Assembly: GCA_027625915.1 (NCBI GenBank)
Contig: JANTQA010000063.1
Coordinates: 5,413,501 to 5,477,500 of the forward strand
Direction of reading: 5' to 3'
DNA: 64,000 nucleotides
Source: Anaeramoeba flamelloides
Taxonomy: Eukaryota; Metamonada; Anaeramoebidae
This document shows positions 11,201 to 24,261 of the stretch, one piece after another (positions within the stretch are counted from its first letter, which is position 1; each line of letters begins with the position of its first letter). The position numbers and the translations under genes are program-made. The notes under the pieces were generated by a model. The model worked only from the letters and a program-made list of their open reading frames with translations, was not told the DNA's origin and made no database searches.

Positions 11201-13168
11201 CGGTTTAAGGACGAATTGATGAAGGCCGTCGAGGAAAACCAGGTGCTGATCGTCATTGGGGAGACGGGATCAGGGAAGACAACACAGATCACACAGTATC
11301 TAGCCGGGGCGGGATACACCGCAAAGGGCAAAATTGGCTGTACCCAGCCGAGAAGAGTGGCGGCCATCTCCGTTGCCAAAAGGGTCAGCGAGGAATTTGG
11401 CTGCCGTGTGGGCCAGGAGGTCGGGTATTGCATCCGATTTGAAGATTGCACCTCCAAGGACACAATTATCAAATACATGACAGACGGTATGCTGATGCGC
11501 GAGGCGCTCTTGGATCCCGACCTGAAGGGGTATTCCATGATCATGCTGGATGAGGCACATGAGCGGTCGCTACAGACCGATGTCTTGTTTGGGCTCCTGA
11601 AAAAGATCTTATTTCGAAGACCCTCGCTGAAATTGATCGTTACGTCTGCCACCCTTGAGGCAGACAAATTTTCAGAATACTTTTACGGCTGCCCAATTTT
11701 CAGAATTCCCGGGAGGACCTACAAAGTCGAGATTCTATATGCCAAGGAGCCCGAAAACGATTATTTGGATGCCTCCTTGATCACCATTCTTCAGATCCAT
11801 TTAACGAGGCCGCCTGGTGACATATTGCTGTTTTTGACTGGGCAGGAGGAAATTGATACAGCCTGTCAAATTCTGTTTGAAAGAATGAAGCAGCTTGATG
11901 AAAATGTACCAGAATTGATCATTCTACCGGTCTATTCAGCGCTGCCCTCGGAAATGCAAACGAGGATCTTTGAGCCTACACCAAAGGGCAAACGAAAATG
12001 TGTAATTGCTACAAATATCGCCGAAACTAGTCTGACGATCGACGGGATTTATTATGTCATCGACCCCGGGTTTGTAAAGCAAAAATGCTACAACCCCAGA
12101 CTCGGGATGGACTCCTTGGTTGTCGTGCCCATTTCGCAAGCCGCGGCAGACCAAAGAGCCGGTAGGGCCGGTCGAACCGGGCCAGGGATGTGCTTCCGTT
12201 TGTACACGGAGCAGGCCTACAAGTCAGAAATGTTCAACTCCTCCGTGCCCGAAATACAGAGAACCAACATGGGCAACACCCTTTTAACATTAAAGGCAAT
12301 GGGCATCAACGACCTTATTAGCTTTGACTTTATGGACCCCCCTTCTCCTCAATCCCTGATCGCCGCAATGGAAAATTTGTTTATGCTGGGGGCCCTCGAC
12401 GAAGATGGGCTCCTGACGGCGCTCGGGCGCAAAATGGCCAACTTTCCCTTGGACCCGCCTCTTTCCAAAACCCTCATCACCTCCGTGGAGCTCAGCTGCT
12501 CAGATGAAATTTTAACAGTCGTGTCCATGCTGAGCGTGGAAAACGTCTTTTATAGGCCCAAGGACAAACAGGCACTCGCGGATAATAAAAAGGCGAAATT
12601 CCATATGCCCGAGGGCGACCATCTATCGTTACTCACAGTTTACAATTCTTGGAAACGAAACAGTTACTCGAATTCCTGGTGCTACGAAAACTTTTTGCAA
12701 AATAGGACTCTGAAAAAGGCGAGAGACATCCGGAAACAGCTATTGGCAATCATGGATCGACTGAAATTGGATGTGATCTCCTGCGGCAGGAATTACACCA
12801 AGATCAGAAAGGCGCTCGTCTCTGGATTTTTCACAAGGGCGGCGAAAAAGGACCCACAGGAAGGCTACAAAACCTTAGTCGAGGGGCAGCCTGTCTACGT
12901 GCACCCCAGCTCCTGCCTTTTCCAATCCAAACCACAATGGGTTATTTATCATGAATTAATTTTGACTTCCAAGGAATACATGAGAAATGTCTGTGCAATC
13001 GACTCCAAATGGCTAGTGCAATATGCTCCCAATTTTTATCGTGTCGCAGACCCTCTGAAAATTACTCAAAGGAAAAAACAGCAAATACTTCAGCCTCTAT
13101 GGGATAGAAAACTTCAAAACCAAGATAATTGGAGGCTGAGTAGACAAAGAAGAATCAGAAAAAATTAA
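8231..13168 (+). CDS. DHX8: Spliceosomal DEAH-box RNA helicase Prp22/DHX8
   Basis: A single 1,645-codon exon. Prp22/DHX8 is the ATP-dependent RNA helicase that releases spliced mRNA from the spliceosome in the nucleus. Order: an N-terminal helical domain (about residues 1-75), a Ser-Asp repeat tract (197-257), long Lys/Glu tracts (257-390), an S1 RNA-binding domain (about 554-654; [20 protein letters not shown]), then the helicase core with [10 protein letters not shown] (about 1,010), DEAH (1,107-1,110), SAT (1,139-1,141) and QRAGRAGR (1,308-1,315), followed by the HA2 and OB-fold regions of the family. The S1 domain separates it from Prp2, Prp16 and Prp43. Human DHX8 has about 1,220 residues; the excess lies in the low-complexity N-terminal part. 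ATG at 8,231 is the first in frame, after an A-rich leader. G+C climbs strongly along the gene: 15 of 60 bases at 8,581-8,640 against 35 of 60 at 12,361-12,420. Confidence 0.97.
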   Translation: MEQLRLLALKNKLLNELENIASLDDIVYVEFLLDLSDKSKNYKDFESKLVEIECGFEISFIEKIYNLIQEVRPSGENIKIKKEETTQTKKSSIDRLIFPGLAISDDPNSKFGNKAEENKDDKKKLLTIKIEKDSFQKEKEGNESVLKKEKNAIPIKLDQSNSTSQASKQNKKDQLKKIEIEKEKETTQQKKKPITKESSSSSSVSLSSDSSDSSDSSDSSDSSDSSDSSDSSDSIDLSDLSDSSDSSDSSDSSDSSDKKKKKKKKKELNSSDDSSSTTDSSSSLSSSADSSALTGSEKKKKKLTKKQSKKEKKKKLLKKLKEKEKLKQKKKKERKKKKKKLKEQKKQKKKERKMKKKLKKEKKKELNKNENKNENEKDEDHEKEKEKKKKKESENKSENEIDTNTGSETKNNQMEIQVKSFKRLRKDRRRRLSRWDIDFDHKRFMVSVGYVAPITLWNKKYGFTSKWDLGQAKKLKSDNGQGQGKSEATEEEAFDITHPRHKYLPINSLRNFNLDYTLERKRQHSSLVEYYTNNGNTNNQNKQRKYQGELDDEPVQFKIYQGIVTSIKEFGCFILLKGVKGKFIGLCYVKNMCKVESDQNDELAISNEDQSNSGKQEPADLVKKNQEVWVKVFASAGKRVALSMKEVDQKTGQDLFPRSPISGRLVSQEEDNNGNEFALVAQGNVNVSGNSNSNKSNQRNFQSNNFQIEERKTFLDKNRSNPTDPQGKVVAINPKSTLEMEEEINEQILQSLSKDIQRDIRTAIELGQDPRENIQRLYALKKHFGIGNDKLGINGLGIGKSTQTRFRQISSPERWENKQLKQAGFFNVNESVNYDDELGGLDLEYEEVAEDIEIERTNEEPLFLQGQTQNSITLSPIKIVKNPDGSLQRAAVTQSAISKERREILTQERNDLIDSIPKNLNRPWADPLSKKEDRKFAQDFRGIGIVGINKSTSNQKLIPEWKKSTFGKAISYGKKTTLSIKEQRESLPIFRFKDELMKAVEENQVLIVIGETGSGKTTQITQYLAGAGYTAKGKIGCTQPRRVAAISVAKRVSEEFGCRVGQEVGYCIRFEDCTSKDTIIKYMTDGMLMREALLDPDLKGYSMIMLDEAHERSLQTDVLFGLLKKILFRRPSLKLIVTSATLEADKFSEYFYGCPIFRIPGRTYKVEILYAKEPENDYLDASLITILQIHLTRPPGDILLFLTGQEEIDTACQILFERMKQLDENVPELIILPVYSALPSEMQTRIFEPTPKGKRKCVIATNIAETSLTIDGIYYVIDPGFVKQKCYNPRLGMDSLVVVPISQAAADQRAGRAGRTGPGMCFRLYTEQAYKSEMFNSSVPEIQRTNMGNTLLTLKAMGINDLISFDFMDPPSPQSLIAAMENLFMLGALDEDGLLTALGRKMANFPLDPPLSKTLITSVELSCSDEILTVVSMLSVENVFYRPKDKQALADNKKAKFHMPEGDHLSLLTVYNSWKRNSYSNSWCYENFLQNRTLKKARDIRKQLLAIMDRLKLDVISCGRNYTKIRKALVSGFFTRAAKKDPQEGYKTLVEGQPVYVHPSSCLFQSKPQWVIYHELILTSKEYMRNVCAIDSKWLVQYAPNFYRVADPLKITQRKKQQILQPLWDRKLQNQDNWRLSRQRRIRKN

Positions 13169-16100
13169 TCACATTTGCAAAAAGAGATCGATTCATAAAA
13201 AAAAAAGAAAATTTTTCTTGTATTTATTTTTTTTATATATTTATCATTATATTTATTTTTTGAGAGGATCTTATACCTATCTAATGTTCGATCTTTTTTT
13301 TTTTTTTTCTTTTCTTTTCTTTTTATCAAAGTTTATTTTTCTTTTTTTTTTTTTCTTCTTTTGATTCTTTTTATATAAGTTTATTATTTTTTTTTTTTTT
13401 TATATTTTATATTTTTATACTTTTTGATAGATTAATCCATTTATTGATTATTTCATTCATTGATTAAATTATTTGATCATTTTTAAAACTAATCGAATAA
13501 AATTATTTATCTAATTTTAGAAAGTTAATTCATTTTTGCTTGAGACGGTACATTGAACGGAACGTTTCTTAATGTTGAAATCAAATTCTCTTGTTATGCT
13601 TTTTAAATTTCATTTTTTTTCAGAAGATCAAAGTTTTTCGTTTGATATTTATTTAAACTACAAATGAGGTTGAAGGGATTCGCCTTATCATAGATTCCTC
13701 TCTGGTTTAAAGTGTTTTGTAACTGTAAGTAAAAGATATTAGTGGTGTTAAATGGTTTCAATAGATCAAAAAAATCTATAATAAATATTATTTAAATACA
13801 TTTTAATATTTTTTTTCAAAAAGATCCAATTAAAAATTTGTCCTTTTGGAAATTTTTTTTTAAATTAAGTTTTTAAATTGAAACTCAAAATAATTTGTAA
13901 ATTTTATCATATTTAATAATTAATATTAATAAACTTCTAAAAGTAAATCTTTTTTCGATTTTTTAATTTCAAGCTGATATACAATAATAATTAATTTAAA
14001 AACGGAAAGAAAAATTGTTTTATTTTGTTTTCTTAGTTATTGATTATCAATATATTTCCAAGACGTGTAAATAATTTGACAAAAAAATCTCTTATGTCAT
14101 AGAGGCCTTGATGATATCTATACTTAAATCACAATAAAGTTACAAAAATTGGGATTATTTTTATCAAATCATGATATTTTAGAAAATAACTATATTCAAT
14201 ATTATCGCAATAAAATAACAAATCTCGATATTCTATCGAATTGTGATAATTATTATGAAATCTTGAGAAATGCCAAAATAATTGTGATTAAAAAGTAATA
14301 GTATTATAAAATTTGATGGATTTTTGTGTTAATTCACCAATAATTTTTATAAAGAAAAGTTTGTTAATCAAAAAAGATACTTGATTCAATCAGGGATAAG
14401 ATCAAAGAGTTTTATTGTATTTTCTTTTGTTTTGGTTTGAAATATATATCGATCCTTTACATCAACTACAATAATAACTAAAGTTAAATAAATATTACCT
14501 TAGTCAATGCTGGTGATATAAATTGTGTTGAATAAAAGAGCTTCTCAAACAACCAAAACTTCACTCGTTCTTAAAAGATTGTGTTCTTGGGTTAAAATAT
14601 TCTAGGAAAGATAAAAGGAGTTGGATAATTTTTCAAAAGCTTTCACAACACCCTTGCCAGATTATTACCAATTATTAAAATTTTTTCATAAGAATTGTTT
14701 TCTTCTTCTTTTTCTTCTACTCTGAGTATCTTTTTATTGGGCAGAAAACACAACTAGGGCTTAGAGGTTTTTTGTTTAATCGAGCAACAATAATAAGGAA
14801 AATTACTCTTTATTCTTTCTGGTTATTTAACATTGTGAAGATAATAAATCCATTTTTTTTTTAAATACAACTATTTTATATTAAATTATATCGTTGAAAT
14901 GGGTTATTATTAGTTTGATCATGATATTTGTTGGAGATTTTCTATTTTATAAAAAAAAAAAAATGAAAAGAAAAAAAAATTGCTTTTCCACTACAAACAA
15001 ACTCATTTTGTTTATAAAAGTTTTCCATATTTTAAAGCTTTCACACACTTGAATACAATCAAAAAACCTATCGAACCCTTTCACATCATTTTTAAAAAGG
15101 GGAAAAAAATGTAGTCAAAAGGTCTTAAGGCTTTGTAAAAGTCAAGAGGTTTTTTTAAAGAGTTATTATAAAACAATTATTTTTAATTTTATTATGTAAT
15201 TATTTTATCATGATTTTATGATTTTTCGCAATAAAGTTGGACTAATCGTCATTTTTTTAATATTATCAGGAATTAATTGTTGATATCATGATAATAGATG
15301 TTATCATCAAAATCTCAAATAGATTAATATATGAGATATCCTACATTATTTTTTTTATTAAAATAGTCATTTATTTAGTAAAATAAAATATTTTAATAAT
15401 ATAATTTCAAAGTAACGTAGATAATAAAATTTGGTAAAATATGCCGAAACCCCACTGATTTCATGTTTCGTTTTTTATTTTCCTTTTTTAAAATATACTA
15501 TCAAAAATTTCAATTTTAAATATTTTTTTATAAAATATTCTGAATCATCAGATATTTTATAAACTTGTATATTAATATACTTTGACATAGTTTAGATATA
15601 AAATGTTATAATATCAAACAAAAATCCATTTGAAATTTAATAAATTTCTTTGAGGAGATTATATTGAAGGTTCTGATCAATAAATGCTTTTTCATCAAAA
15701 TACTCGAAATATTCATAATTAATAATATTTTCATTCTCTGTTGTATTCAATTTCTTTAAAATAATTTTTATTGGTCAAAGATTGTATGTAAAATTCCTAA
15801 TTTGTCTTAAAATTTGAATATTCCTTAATCAGAATGAATTAATTTTCTGTGAAGAGATATTCATCAAAAATACTCTGTTCCAGTGTTTAAAACAAATCAT
15901 TAAAAGTAAACACCCTACTTTTTTCCCATCCAATATCTAAACAAGTACTCAATATTACATTCCTGACCTAATAAATTTTGGATATAAAATCAGTTATTTT
16001 TATGAGAATAATTTAAATTATAATTGATTTGTTTCAAATTTTTAAATTTTCTCTATTTTTTTGAATTTTTTTCATTTGATCCTGAATTTAGAATTTCTTT

Positions 16101-17147
16101 TTTATTTTTAGATTCTTAATTGAAAAATATCATAATTAATTATTTATTTTATTGGTTAATTTATTTGATCATTTACCTTAAACAGTCTTACAAGTATGTA
16201 AAATAATAGTTATTGATTGATAATTAAGTTAAATTAGTCCTAAAAGATTATTTTATCAACAAGATTTTGAAATTTAAATTATTTACTGATATTTGTTGTA
16301 GAAATTTGAAAAAAATTTCTTCCATTCTTCTTATTTTTCTTCTATAAAAGAGTTTTTAAAAGGATAGGTTATCAATTTTTTGATCTCTTTTCGAAATAGT
16401 ATTATGAAAACTAAAAATGAAAATTTTCTCACCTATATTATTAAATACTAGTAATTCATAATCATAGAATCTATTCTTTTTGAGTAAAATTTCTCCAAGA
16501 AAATTTAATTCTAGTGGCGTCAGGGGTGTAATTTACTCTTCTAAATAATAATACTGTTATTTTCCAATTTAGAATTAAAATTTTTTTATTTCTTCTTTCC
16601 TAAATATTTCCCGTCTTATTCTGAAAAAAATATTCATATCTTCACCAAATTAATTAGAAATTACATTTTTGAAATTTTTTATGAAGTTTCCTCATTGAAC
16701 TTGTTATAAAAAATTAATTGACACCCTCTTGTTGTAACAGTTGACTTATTACTTTAAAAAAATGTTTGTGCATTTTAGGTCCTTTTTCAATCTGAAATTT
16801 TTTTACCTTATCTTTGAATAAAGCATTTTTATTTCTCTAAATGATCAGATTCCATTTAAAATTGGTTGATCTTCAAAATATTCTTTTTCAGGAACTCTTT
16901 TAAAAATAGAGTTTTGAAATTTTTAAAAGTTATTTTGAACGATAAAAGTTTGAAATTATCACTATTAGCTCAACAAACTCAAATATTCTCCCAGAATCAA
17001 TTGAAACGATATTTCTTGGAAATTTATTTGCAGCTTCCTTATTGAACTTTTGCGATAAAAAATGAATTTCTGATTGTTGTTTTATTCCAGCATGAACAAT
17101 TTCATTTTTTTTTATTTCTTAATCTCGTTAGTTCTAAAAAAACAAAT
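13169..17147. other. AT-rich spacer with a dispersed repeat
   Basis: The first 250 bases are T-rich and probably hold the helicase 3' end. A repeat copy lies at about 14,300-14,940. Around 14,100-14,290 and 15,180-15,330 there are clusters of short TGATAAT/ATTATCA-type motifs. No open frame of note or recognisable gene was seen. Confidence 0.5.
14300..14940. repeat. Dispersed repeat C, copy 1
   Basis: It matches 51,880-52,520 in the same direction with moderate divergence. Shared blocks include ACTTGATTCAATCA, AGAGTTTTATTG, TTGTATTGAATAAAA-like sequence and AATTACTCTTTATTCTTT. It has no coding capacity and its ends are not sharp. Both copies are preceded by a cluster of GTGATAAT and TCACAATA motifs in either orientation. 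Confidence 0.55.
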
Positions 17148-18081
17148 ATGACTACAACAATTATTGACGGAAGTGGACACATTATGGGAAGACTTGCATC
17201 TGTTATTGCCAAACAACTTCTTTCTGGAAACAGAGTAATTGTTGTTAGATGTGAAGAAATTATTATTGTTGGACCTTGGTCAAGAACAAGAGGTAAATAA
17301 TCATACAACCATTCTTTTATTTTGGTTTCAGTTATTTCAATTTGATCAAGTTTCGATCTCATGTACCAAAAAAAACTGTTTTTTTTTCTTTTCTTTTAAT
17401 TTGCTTTTATATTTTTTTTTAAATTTTTTTTTTCCTTTTCCTGTTTTTCTTTTCTTTTCTTTTCTTTTCCTGTTTTCCTTTACTCAAAATCTTTAAAAAA
17501 AACAAAATGTCAAATACAAAAACAAAACTGTTAACAAAAATAACCAACCAACAAAATCTGAACAAACAACTTCTCTTCATCAAATATTTATTCACTCCAC
17601 AAATCCTTATGAATAATAAAAAAAAGAAAAATATTGTCAATGGAAAAGGAAAAGAACAAGTGTAAGACCAAACCATGGTCCATTCCATTATAGGGAACCA
17701 TCCAGAATCTTTTGGAAATCTGTCCGAGGAATGCTCCCACACAAAACCTTCAGAGGAACCGCTGCTCTTAAGAGATTAAAAGTATTCGAAGGGATCCCAG
17801 CCCCTTATGACAAAAGACAAAGGGTTGTTGTCCCTGAAGCACTTAAGGTATTGAAAGTTAAACCATTCAGAAAATCAACCAAATTAGGAAGACTCTCACA
17901 TGAATTTGGCTGGAAACACTCTGAACTTGTTGGGGAACTTGAAAAAAAAAGAAAAGCAAGAGCAAAAAACTACTTTCTCCAAAAAAATGCTAGAAAGAAA
18001 ATTGTTGAACAAGCCTTTGAAAACAAAAAAAAGGAACTTGAAAAATTAGATCCAATCTTAAAACAATTTGGTTGCCTTTAA
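17148..18081 (+). CDS. RPL13A: 60S ribosomal protein uL13 (RPL13A/L16 family)
   Basis: Two exons, 17,148-17,292 and 17,627-18,081, encode 199 residues; the human protein has 203. uL13 is a component of the large cytosolic ribosomal subunit. The start shows the family's IIDGSGHIMGRLAS, and exon 2 shows HYREPSRIFWKSVRGMLPHK and RLKVFEGIPAPYDK. The join was set by family length: between the conserved Gly of exon 1 and the HGP of exon 2 the spliced product has the same residue count as human uL13. The intron (17,293-17,626) begins GTAAAT and ends in an A run plus G, with no pyrimidine tract before the acceptor. The C-terminal third is Lys-rich as usual. An open frame that starts at 17,731 covers only the C-terminal 116 codons and is not the true start. 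Confidence 0.95.
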
Positions 18082-20499
18082 ACTCTAAGTTTTGTGTTTG
18101 TTTATTTTTGATTTTAATTTTGATGAATTGCTTTATGTGATTTATTTTGGAATTCTTTTTTTTATTCTTCATTCTTTCTTTTTTTTTTTAGATATTTTTT
18201 TTTTTAAAAATTTAACTTAAAATTGATATTTGTGGAATAAAAAAACAATATAAATGAATTCTCGGTAAACTAATAATAAAATGTAGAAACATCCCTATAT
18301 ATCTTTAATAGACATTAAAATTGGTTTTACCTTTTCAAATTTTGTTTTTAAGTTTTTTATTCTTTCTATTTTTTTTCTTTTCAAATCATTTTTCTTGTAA
18401 TTTTTTCCTTACCGTTGAGAGAAAAATAGTTGGAACAATTTTAAAAGGGAAACTTTCTAAAAATGATTTTTAATTTCAATCGTTTTTGAAATAACTAAAG
18501 AAAATAACAATAATCTACTGATTAGAATAACGGTTACTGTAATTCTACTTTTTCAAAACCTTATCTCTTACAATCCAAAGCAAGTTTAAAAATTACCATT
18601 TTCAGAATTAATAGTAAACTTTACTAAAACTTGGATTTTTGTTAAAATAGCATGATCTACTTTAGTTATCAACCATTCAAATGAGTATTCCATACACACC
18701 ACAGATTAATGAACTTGTAACACATTTATACCTGGATTTATATAAAATTCCCCTAGTTATCAATAGATTTTGATTTTCAATTTTACTAATGTTCCCAAAT
18801 AAAAATGGTGTCCAACCATTTTTCTATGTCCAATATTTTTCTCTCAACAGTTAAATTTTTTTTTTTAAATAAAGCTAATTCGAAAAAAAAATCAAAAAAA
18901 AAATTGAAATCATTAAATAAACAACAAGTAAATTGAGAAAATGTAATTTCTTTGAAAATAAATACTTTGTCAATTAAAAATAATCTTATTGTCAAAGATT
19001 TTAATTTCCTAAAGAAATTGAGAAATTTTGAATTAGACATTCTAATGAAAAGAGATAAAAAAAAATTTTTTTCAAAAGTTTGTTTAGGTATTTCTTTTAT
19101 GAATATCAGCACAAATATGAGGGTTTTTTATTTCTTTTTTCTAATTCACAGTGTGTTTGATTCTTAAAAATCAATTGAATTTTACATTTGAAGTTAGTAG
19201 CCATTTCGCAAAATTGGATTTATTTTGTTTCGTGAAAACGAATATAGTTTATTTCATTTTGAAAATCAGATATAAATATATATATGTGAAGAATTTTTCT
19301 GTTAATAATTTATTTGACAATAAAAGATTATTTAATATTCAGATTTAATACTATATTGAGATGAAAAAATTTTTTATATACATAAAAAAGAAAGTTAATA
19401 TTAATGATAATATAATTTTAAATCCCCATTTTTTTTTTTTTTTTTAACAAAAATAATTGGTTGAATAAAAAAAAAATCTTTACATATCAATTAAAAATGA
19501 ATTTTTTTGAGAAATTTAATTTATTTATTCTTTAATGAAATAGAGTCAACAATTTATTTTTAATTGAAATTAAATAGTACAAATATAATTAAAATAAAAT
19601 CAAAAAAGGAACTATTCTCTATTGATGTTATCAATAAAGTTAAATTCAAAGAAAAAAAAAACACAATTCATAATAATTATCTACAGGGATTTGTAAAAAA
19701 TATCTTTTTTATACCATGGGCCAAAGTTTACTTATTTTCAGAAGGATTCGATTAATCTCAACATATAAAATAATTCAGTAATCCCACCAAAATATGTTGT
19801 CATTTTTAAAAGGATATATTTATTTTCCAAATTATTTTTTAGGAAAAAGATCTTATCTTTCTTTTTGCTATTTTTTTGGCAAATAATAAGAAAAATTTTG
19901 TCAAACAGTTTTTATTTTTATGAAAACTTACTTTTAGTTATTTCCGATCATTTGCTAATAACAAGTTATATTCAAAATGTAATTTTATTTTAAAAACAAA
20001 AAAACAATTACAATGATCAAAAAAAAAAAAACGCTTGATATGAGTATATAACTAATGTTTCAAAATTAAATCCCTTGCTTTTTAACTTCTGTTTACAATA
20101 TCCAATTCACCACTCAATATTCTATACAAGTTCCAATTTATTATGAAGGAATATTTTTGATGTTTAAAATGAATATTAAATTAGGAATACAAATTGTAAA
20201 AAATTTTTTGTTATTTTTTCAATTTATATCAATTTTTTTTTTTTTTTTTTTTGATAAATATAAGAAATGAATTATCTCTTCTTTTTTGACATAAATTTTC
20301 AAATTTGATCTTTTCATTTTTAGAATTTCGTTTTTAATAATTAAACTTAATGAAAATTATTCCCGTTTTATATATTTTTTATTACACTTTTCTTTCATCA
20401 ATTAATTGGTTCAGTCTTCTATAAAAAAAGAAAATAAGCTTTTTATTCCCATAGTTTAAATTTTTCTTCAAGTATTATTTGAACAACAGTTGTAAAAAT

Positions 20500-20720
20500 T
20501 CAAGAATTTCATAAAAAAAACCAGCATTCCCCACAAATTTAAAAGTTGAATTATCTATATTCCGACTACAATGTTTTAAAGTCTCTATCTTAAATTTATG
20601 TCGAAATGTAGATTAATTGCTACAAAAATTCTTTTTTTAAAAAAAATTTATAATTAACCAATAACTTGGAAAATTATTTCTAAATCTTGAAAATATATTG
20701 ATTTTACAATTAGCTTTCTA
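20500..20720 (-). repeat. Dispersed repeat D, part 1, copy 1
   Basis: Read on the minus strand it matches 44,000-44,160. Shared blocks are AATCTACATTT, CAAATTTAAGA-like sequence, CGGAATATAGATAAT (GAATATAGATAATCAG in the other copy) and CTTTTAAATTTGTGG. It is about 20% diverged by eye. No coding capacity. Confidence 0.55.
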
Positions 20721-20979
20721 AAAAAGAAATAAAACTAATCATTCTAAGAGTTTTCTGTGTTGATGATTATTGAGTTAATCTTTGAAAATAAAAAATTAAA
20801 AAAATAGTTACATTTGCAAGTTCAAAAGATGAATTATTAAATGCCCAGAAATAATATTATTTCGGGTTTCTATTTTTAGTTTTGGAAAAGGTTTTAAAAA
20901 TATTTTCAAAATGACAATTTTTGATTGAAATCATTAATAAAAAAAAACCATTAATAATTTATTAAACAATAATCTATAT

Positions 20980-21086
20980 CAAAGATTTTGTAGATCCTTT
21001 GTGAACTATACAGAACATTGGTATCATTTACACCCAATTACAACATATTTATATTATAGATGAATCTACGGTAACTCTAATCCCTT
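20980..21086 (+). repeat. Dispersed repeat D, part 2, copy 1
   Basis: It ends in CTAATCCCTTAAATATG. Related ends lie at 44,228-44,316 (CTAATCCCTTAATATT) and 51,278-51,337 (CTAGTCCCTTAAATATT), each preceded by a CCAATAACAACATA-like block. On the minus strand all three begin TTAAGGGAYTAG, so this may be the TTAA-adjacent end of a transposon. Confidence 0.5.
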
Positions 21087-21089
21087 AAA

Positions 21090-23000
21090 TATGTACAAAT
21101 CCAAATTCATTTTCTTTAATCTACCCAAGTTTCTTAAACTTTTTCTGTCCAGTGAGGTAAAGTGTATAGATCTTAGTTATCTGTTTTTCTTCAGGAAAAA
21201 ACAAATTTTCAACAACCAACTAATCGAAGAAACAGTCCATTGTTTTTTCTTATTTTATTTGTTTCTTTACAAAAGATACCTTGTTCAAGCTAATTTTAAT
21301 GAAAAGTATCTTCATTTTTAAGGTGTACCATTATGTGTTGTGCTTTAGTTTGGCTCATTGCCCTATTTAAAATAATCTTCAAATTGGAAAAAGGAATAAG
21401 ATAGAATTTATAGACAATTAAAAAGATAAATCCTTGAAAACCTTTTCTTTTCTTGTTACTATTTCCTTCACTTAATCACCAAAGGGTTTTTTTTTTTCAT
21501 TCAACTGTTTGAAAGTTTTTCTCATCAAACGAAAAATAAACTCAATTAAAAAGTATCTGAGTGATCAATGAAGTTAGAGAAATTTATTAAATGAACAAAT
21601 TCTCTTTATGAGTTTTTAAGATTGAAAACCTGATTTGTTCATCAAAGACTAAGAAAATGAAAAACAAAACAAGAAAAAAACAGGAAATATCAAGTAAAAA
21701 ATTTCCGATTTTTTTTGTTCACGTACAAGACAACTAACTTATTTCCCAAAAACTCAAAAATTAAAACATAAAAATCCAAGTCTTTCAACATTTTTTTTAA
21801 TTTTTTATGTCAAAGGCACAGCTATATTTTGCCTCCTTTTTTGAACAGTCCCAATTATCTCTTCAAAAGCCATCTATTTTCAAACCAATACCACAAAACT
21901 ACCAAATACCCTTTTTTTTATCACACTCACCAAATGGCATTCAGTTAGACAAGTTATGGAGTTATTTTCAATACCTTACTGATCCTGTAATTGACTTTTC
22001 TTTTTTATTTCTTTCCTAATTTTCTATTTTGGTTTAGCCATTACACCCAGGATTTTTTGTGTTTCTAATTTTTTATTGAAATTTGTCCTCTACCAACAAA
22101 ATCCTATCACCCCACTTTTGTTTTTGGAAACAATTTCTTTTTTACCCAAAAAGACTTTTTTTTTTTATTTTTATTTAATTTTTTTTGCAACCAAACACCC
22201 CAACAGACGAACACAAAACAAAAAGAAATTTTTTTCCTTTTACCTTACTAGGAAATTTTCCATTTCAAACAAAACAAATCGTGAATTTTGTAAGTTTTTT
22301 TTATTAGAATTAGCACAAATCCGAAATTTAAAAACAACATATCACTCAAAGAAATTTATGATCTTTTTGTTTTAGTGTTGATTAAATTTGGTAGTATTGT
22401 TGCTAAACCTTAAACAGACAAACACTTTTGATCTCCCACTCTATCGAATTTACATATTTTCCAAATATTGATTCCCAAAAAATTTGAAAAGAAAAACCTT
22501 TTCTTTATTATAACTGTTTGACTAAAGTTTGTACAAAAAGTTTTATAAGGTGAGACTTCAAACTATCTTGTTCACCCGTTTGAAGTTGTCTGGGTAACAC
22601 TTCATAAAATTCTTATTCCACACTTTTTTACAAGAACTTTATTAATTTTCTCTTTAAAGCACAAACTGTCATTATCAAACTGATTTTCAATTTGTTTACT
22701 TTTCAATACCCTTGCGGAATTACCCAAACCACTTTTTAAACTTAACAAATGGGGATCACAAATGAGAGACGAGTGGGTCAAAATAATTGTATGTTCCCAA
22801 TATCTTCAAATTCCCACCACTGATGAGAATTCCATTTAGCTGTATAATGTGAATTTTCAAAATCCACATGATACAAAAGCCGTATTCTCCGAAGTCTAAA
22901 GATATTAAGAATTACACTTCTCAAAAAACAGTCAAATTTACACCTTGTCCCGTCCATGAAGGAGAAAAAAGATCGATTTAATATCTTTAAAATTTATCAT
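21090..23000 (+). pseudogene. Coding-like stretch, identity unknown, possibly decayed
   Basis: Several short plus-strand frames look like protein and have raised G+C, but none is long and they change frame. Examples are near 21,807-21,990 (ATG start, SPNGIQLDKLWSYFQYLTDP before a possible GTAATT donor), 22,683-22,840 (KLNKWGSQMRDEWVKIIVC), 22,850-22,905 (NVNFQNPHDTKAVFSEV) and 22,870-22,985 (TVKFTPCPVHEGEKRS). This could be a gene with many small exons or a gene remnant with several breaks. No family is recognised. The frames do not match the repeats around them. Confidence 0.3.
22547..22650. repeat. Direct repeat pair, left member
   Basis: The block TTGTTCACCCGTTTGAAGTT followed by GTCTGGGTAACACTTCATAA matches 23,290-23,410 (CTGTTCACCCGTTTTAAGCT, GTGTTGGTAACGCTTTATAA) in the same direction. 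Both are followed by ACTTTTTTACAAG-like sequence. The spacing is about 745 bp. Function unknown. Confidence 0.5.
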
Positions 23001-23289
23001 AAACTCTTTTTGTAAAACCATTTTCCAAAACGGAAAAAATCAAAGTTTTCAAAAATTAGCTCAAAAACCCATTTCAAAGAAGAAATATAGCATTGTTAGC
23101 ACACAACTGTTTTAAAAAAGTCAAAAGTTTAAAAAGTGTTATTCAAATCATTTGAACCACTTTTTAAAGCAACCCCAACAACACTTTGATCCACCACTTG
23201 CTTAATAGAGGTTTATAAACTTTCTTTTAAATTCTTATCGGTCTTAAGTCTCTTTGTTTTAAAAGGGTGTGACAAAAAAGTTTAAAAAT

Positions 23290-23410
23290 TGTCAATAAAA
23301 TTGTCTGTTCACCCGTTTTAAGCTGTGTTGGTAACGCTTTATAAACAATTTTTTAGTTACTTTTGAAAACAAATTTATACTTTTTTATAAGTACTTTACT
23401 CACACTTATT
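23290..23410. repeat. Direct repeat pair, right member
   Basis: Second member of the pair described at 22,547-22,650. It lies just before dispersed repeat B, so the two may belong to one larger degenerate element. Confidence 0.5.
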
Positions 23411-23578
23411 CAAAGAGTGAACGAAATCTTTTGAACAACACTTTTTGAACTTTTATTATTCACTTTTTAAGGAATATCCTAATTTTATGTTCTGTGAAAA
23501 CTGAAATCCAATGTTGTAAATAAAAAAAAACTGTATTAAAAGAATTCCTGTTATAGGAAAGACAAAACATTATCAATT

Positions 23579-24261
23579 TTAGTTTTTGATTTTTTTTCAT
23601 TTTTCCCCTGGATGAATCTTCATTATACTGTAAAGAATATTCCCAAAGGAAAAAGTTCAAGAGGTTACTTGTTAATAATATGAGATATGTAAACACGAAA
23701 TTTAGAGTATGAGTAACTTGAAAATAAAAAAGAAAAATCCAAGGCAAAAAATATCAAAGGTTTACAATAAAGGGAAATCAGATCAAAAAAGAAAAAACAA
23801 ATGATAAAAATTAAACAACCAACCCTCAATGAAATTCATGATCAATTATCAAATGAAATTAAATCAACCAAAATTATCGTGGTTGTGATTTTGGGTGTTC
23901 TTAATTAACCAATAGCATTGGATTTTTATTATTGTTACCAATTACTTTTTATGCTTTTGTTTTTTTCTCTTTTTTTCTTTATTTTTTGTTAATTTTTGTG
24001 TTACTTTTTATTTTGTGAATTTTTGTTTTTCCACCATATTAAATAATATTTTTTAACCATAAAAATAATTTCTTGCTTTTTCTTTTAGTCTTATCTATCT
24101 CGACCCTTTCCGATTATTTAAAGAAAGCTTACCCTTTGAATTATAATATTGTATGCATTTAATGAGGATAAAAACCCCTAAATAAAGTTTAGTGGTTCTA
24201 GAAAAATACAATGGTTCTATCCTTTGATATTACCTCTCTTTCATTCAATAACAAAAACAAA
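23579..24261. repeat. Dispersed repeat B, copy 1
   Basis: It matches 55,829-56,482 in the same direction over about 660 bp. Shared blocks include ATGATCAATTATCAAATGAA, AGCATTGGATTTTTATTATT, TTAAATAATATTTTTTAACC and ATTACCTCTCTTTCATTCAA, which is the common right end. Divergence is modest and indels are few in the right half. On the minus strand both copies keep a short frame containing LQYNE or SQYNE near the left end, perhaps a trace of coding origin. No family is recognised. Confidence 0.7.

Noticed and set aside
10273-12154. Five minus-strand open frames within the helicase core
   Set aside because: Higher G+C removes antisense stops. None shows a family motif, and they lie opposite conserved helicase motifs.
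17731-18081. ATG at 17,731 as the start of the ribosomal protein
   Set aside because: It would lose the conserved N-terminal half of uL13, which is encoded by 17,148-17,292 and 17,627 onward.
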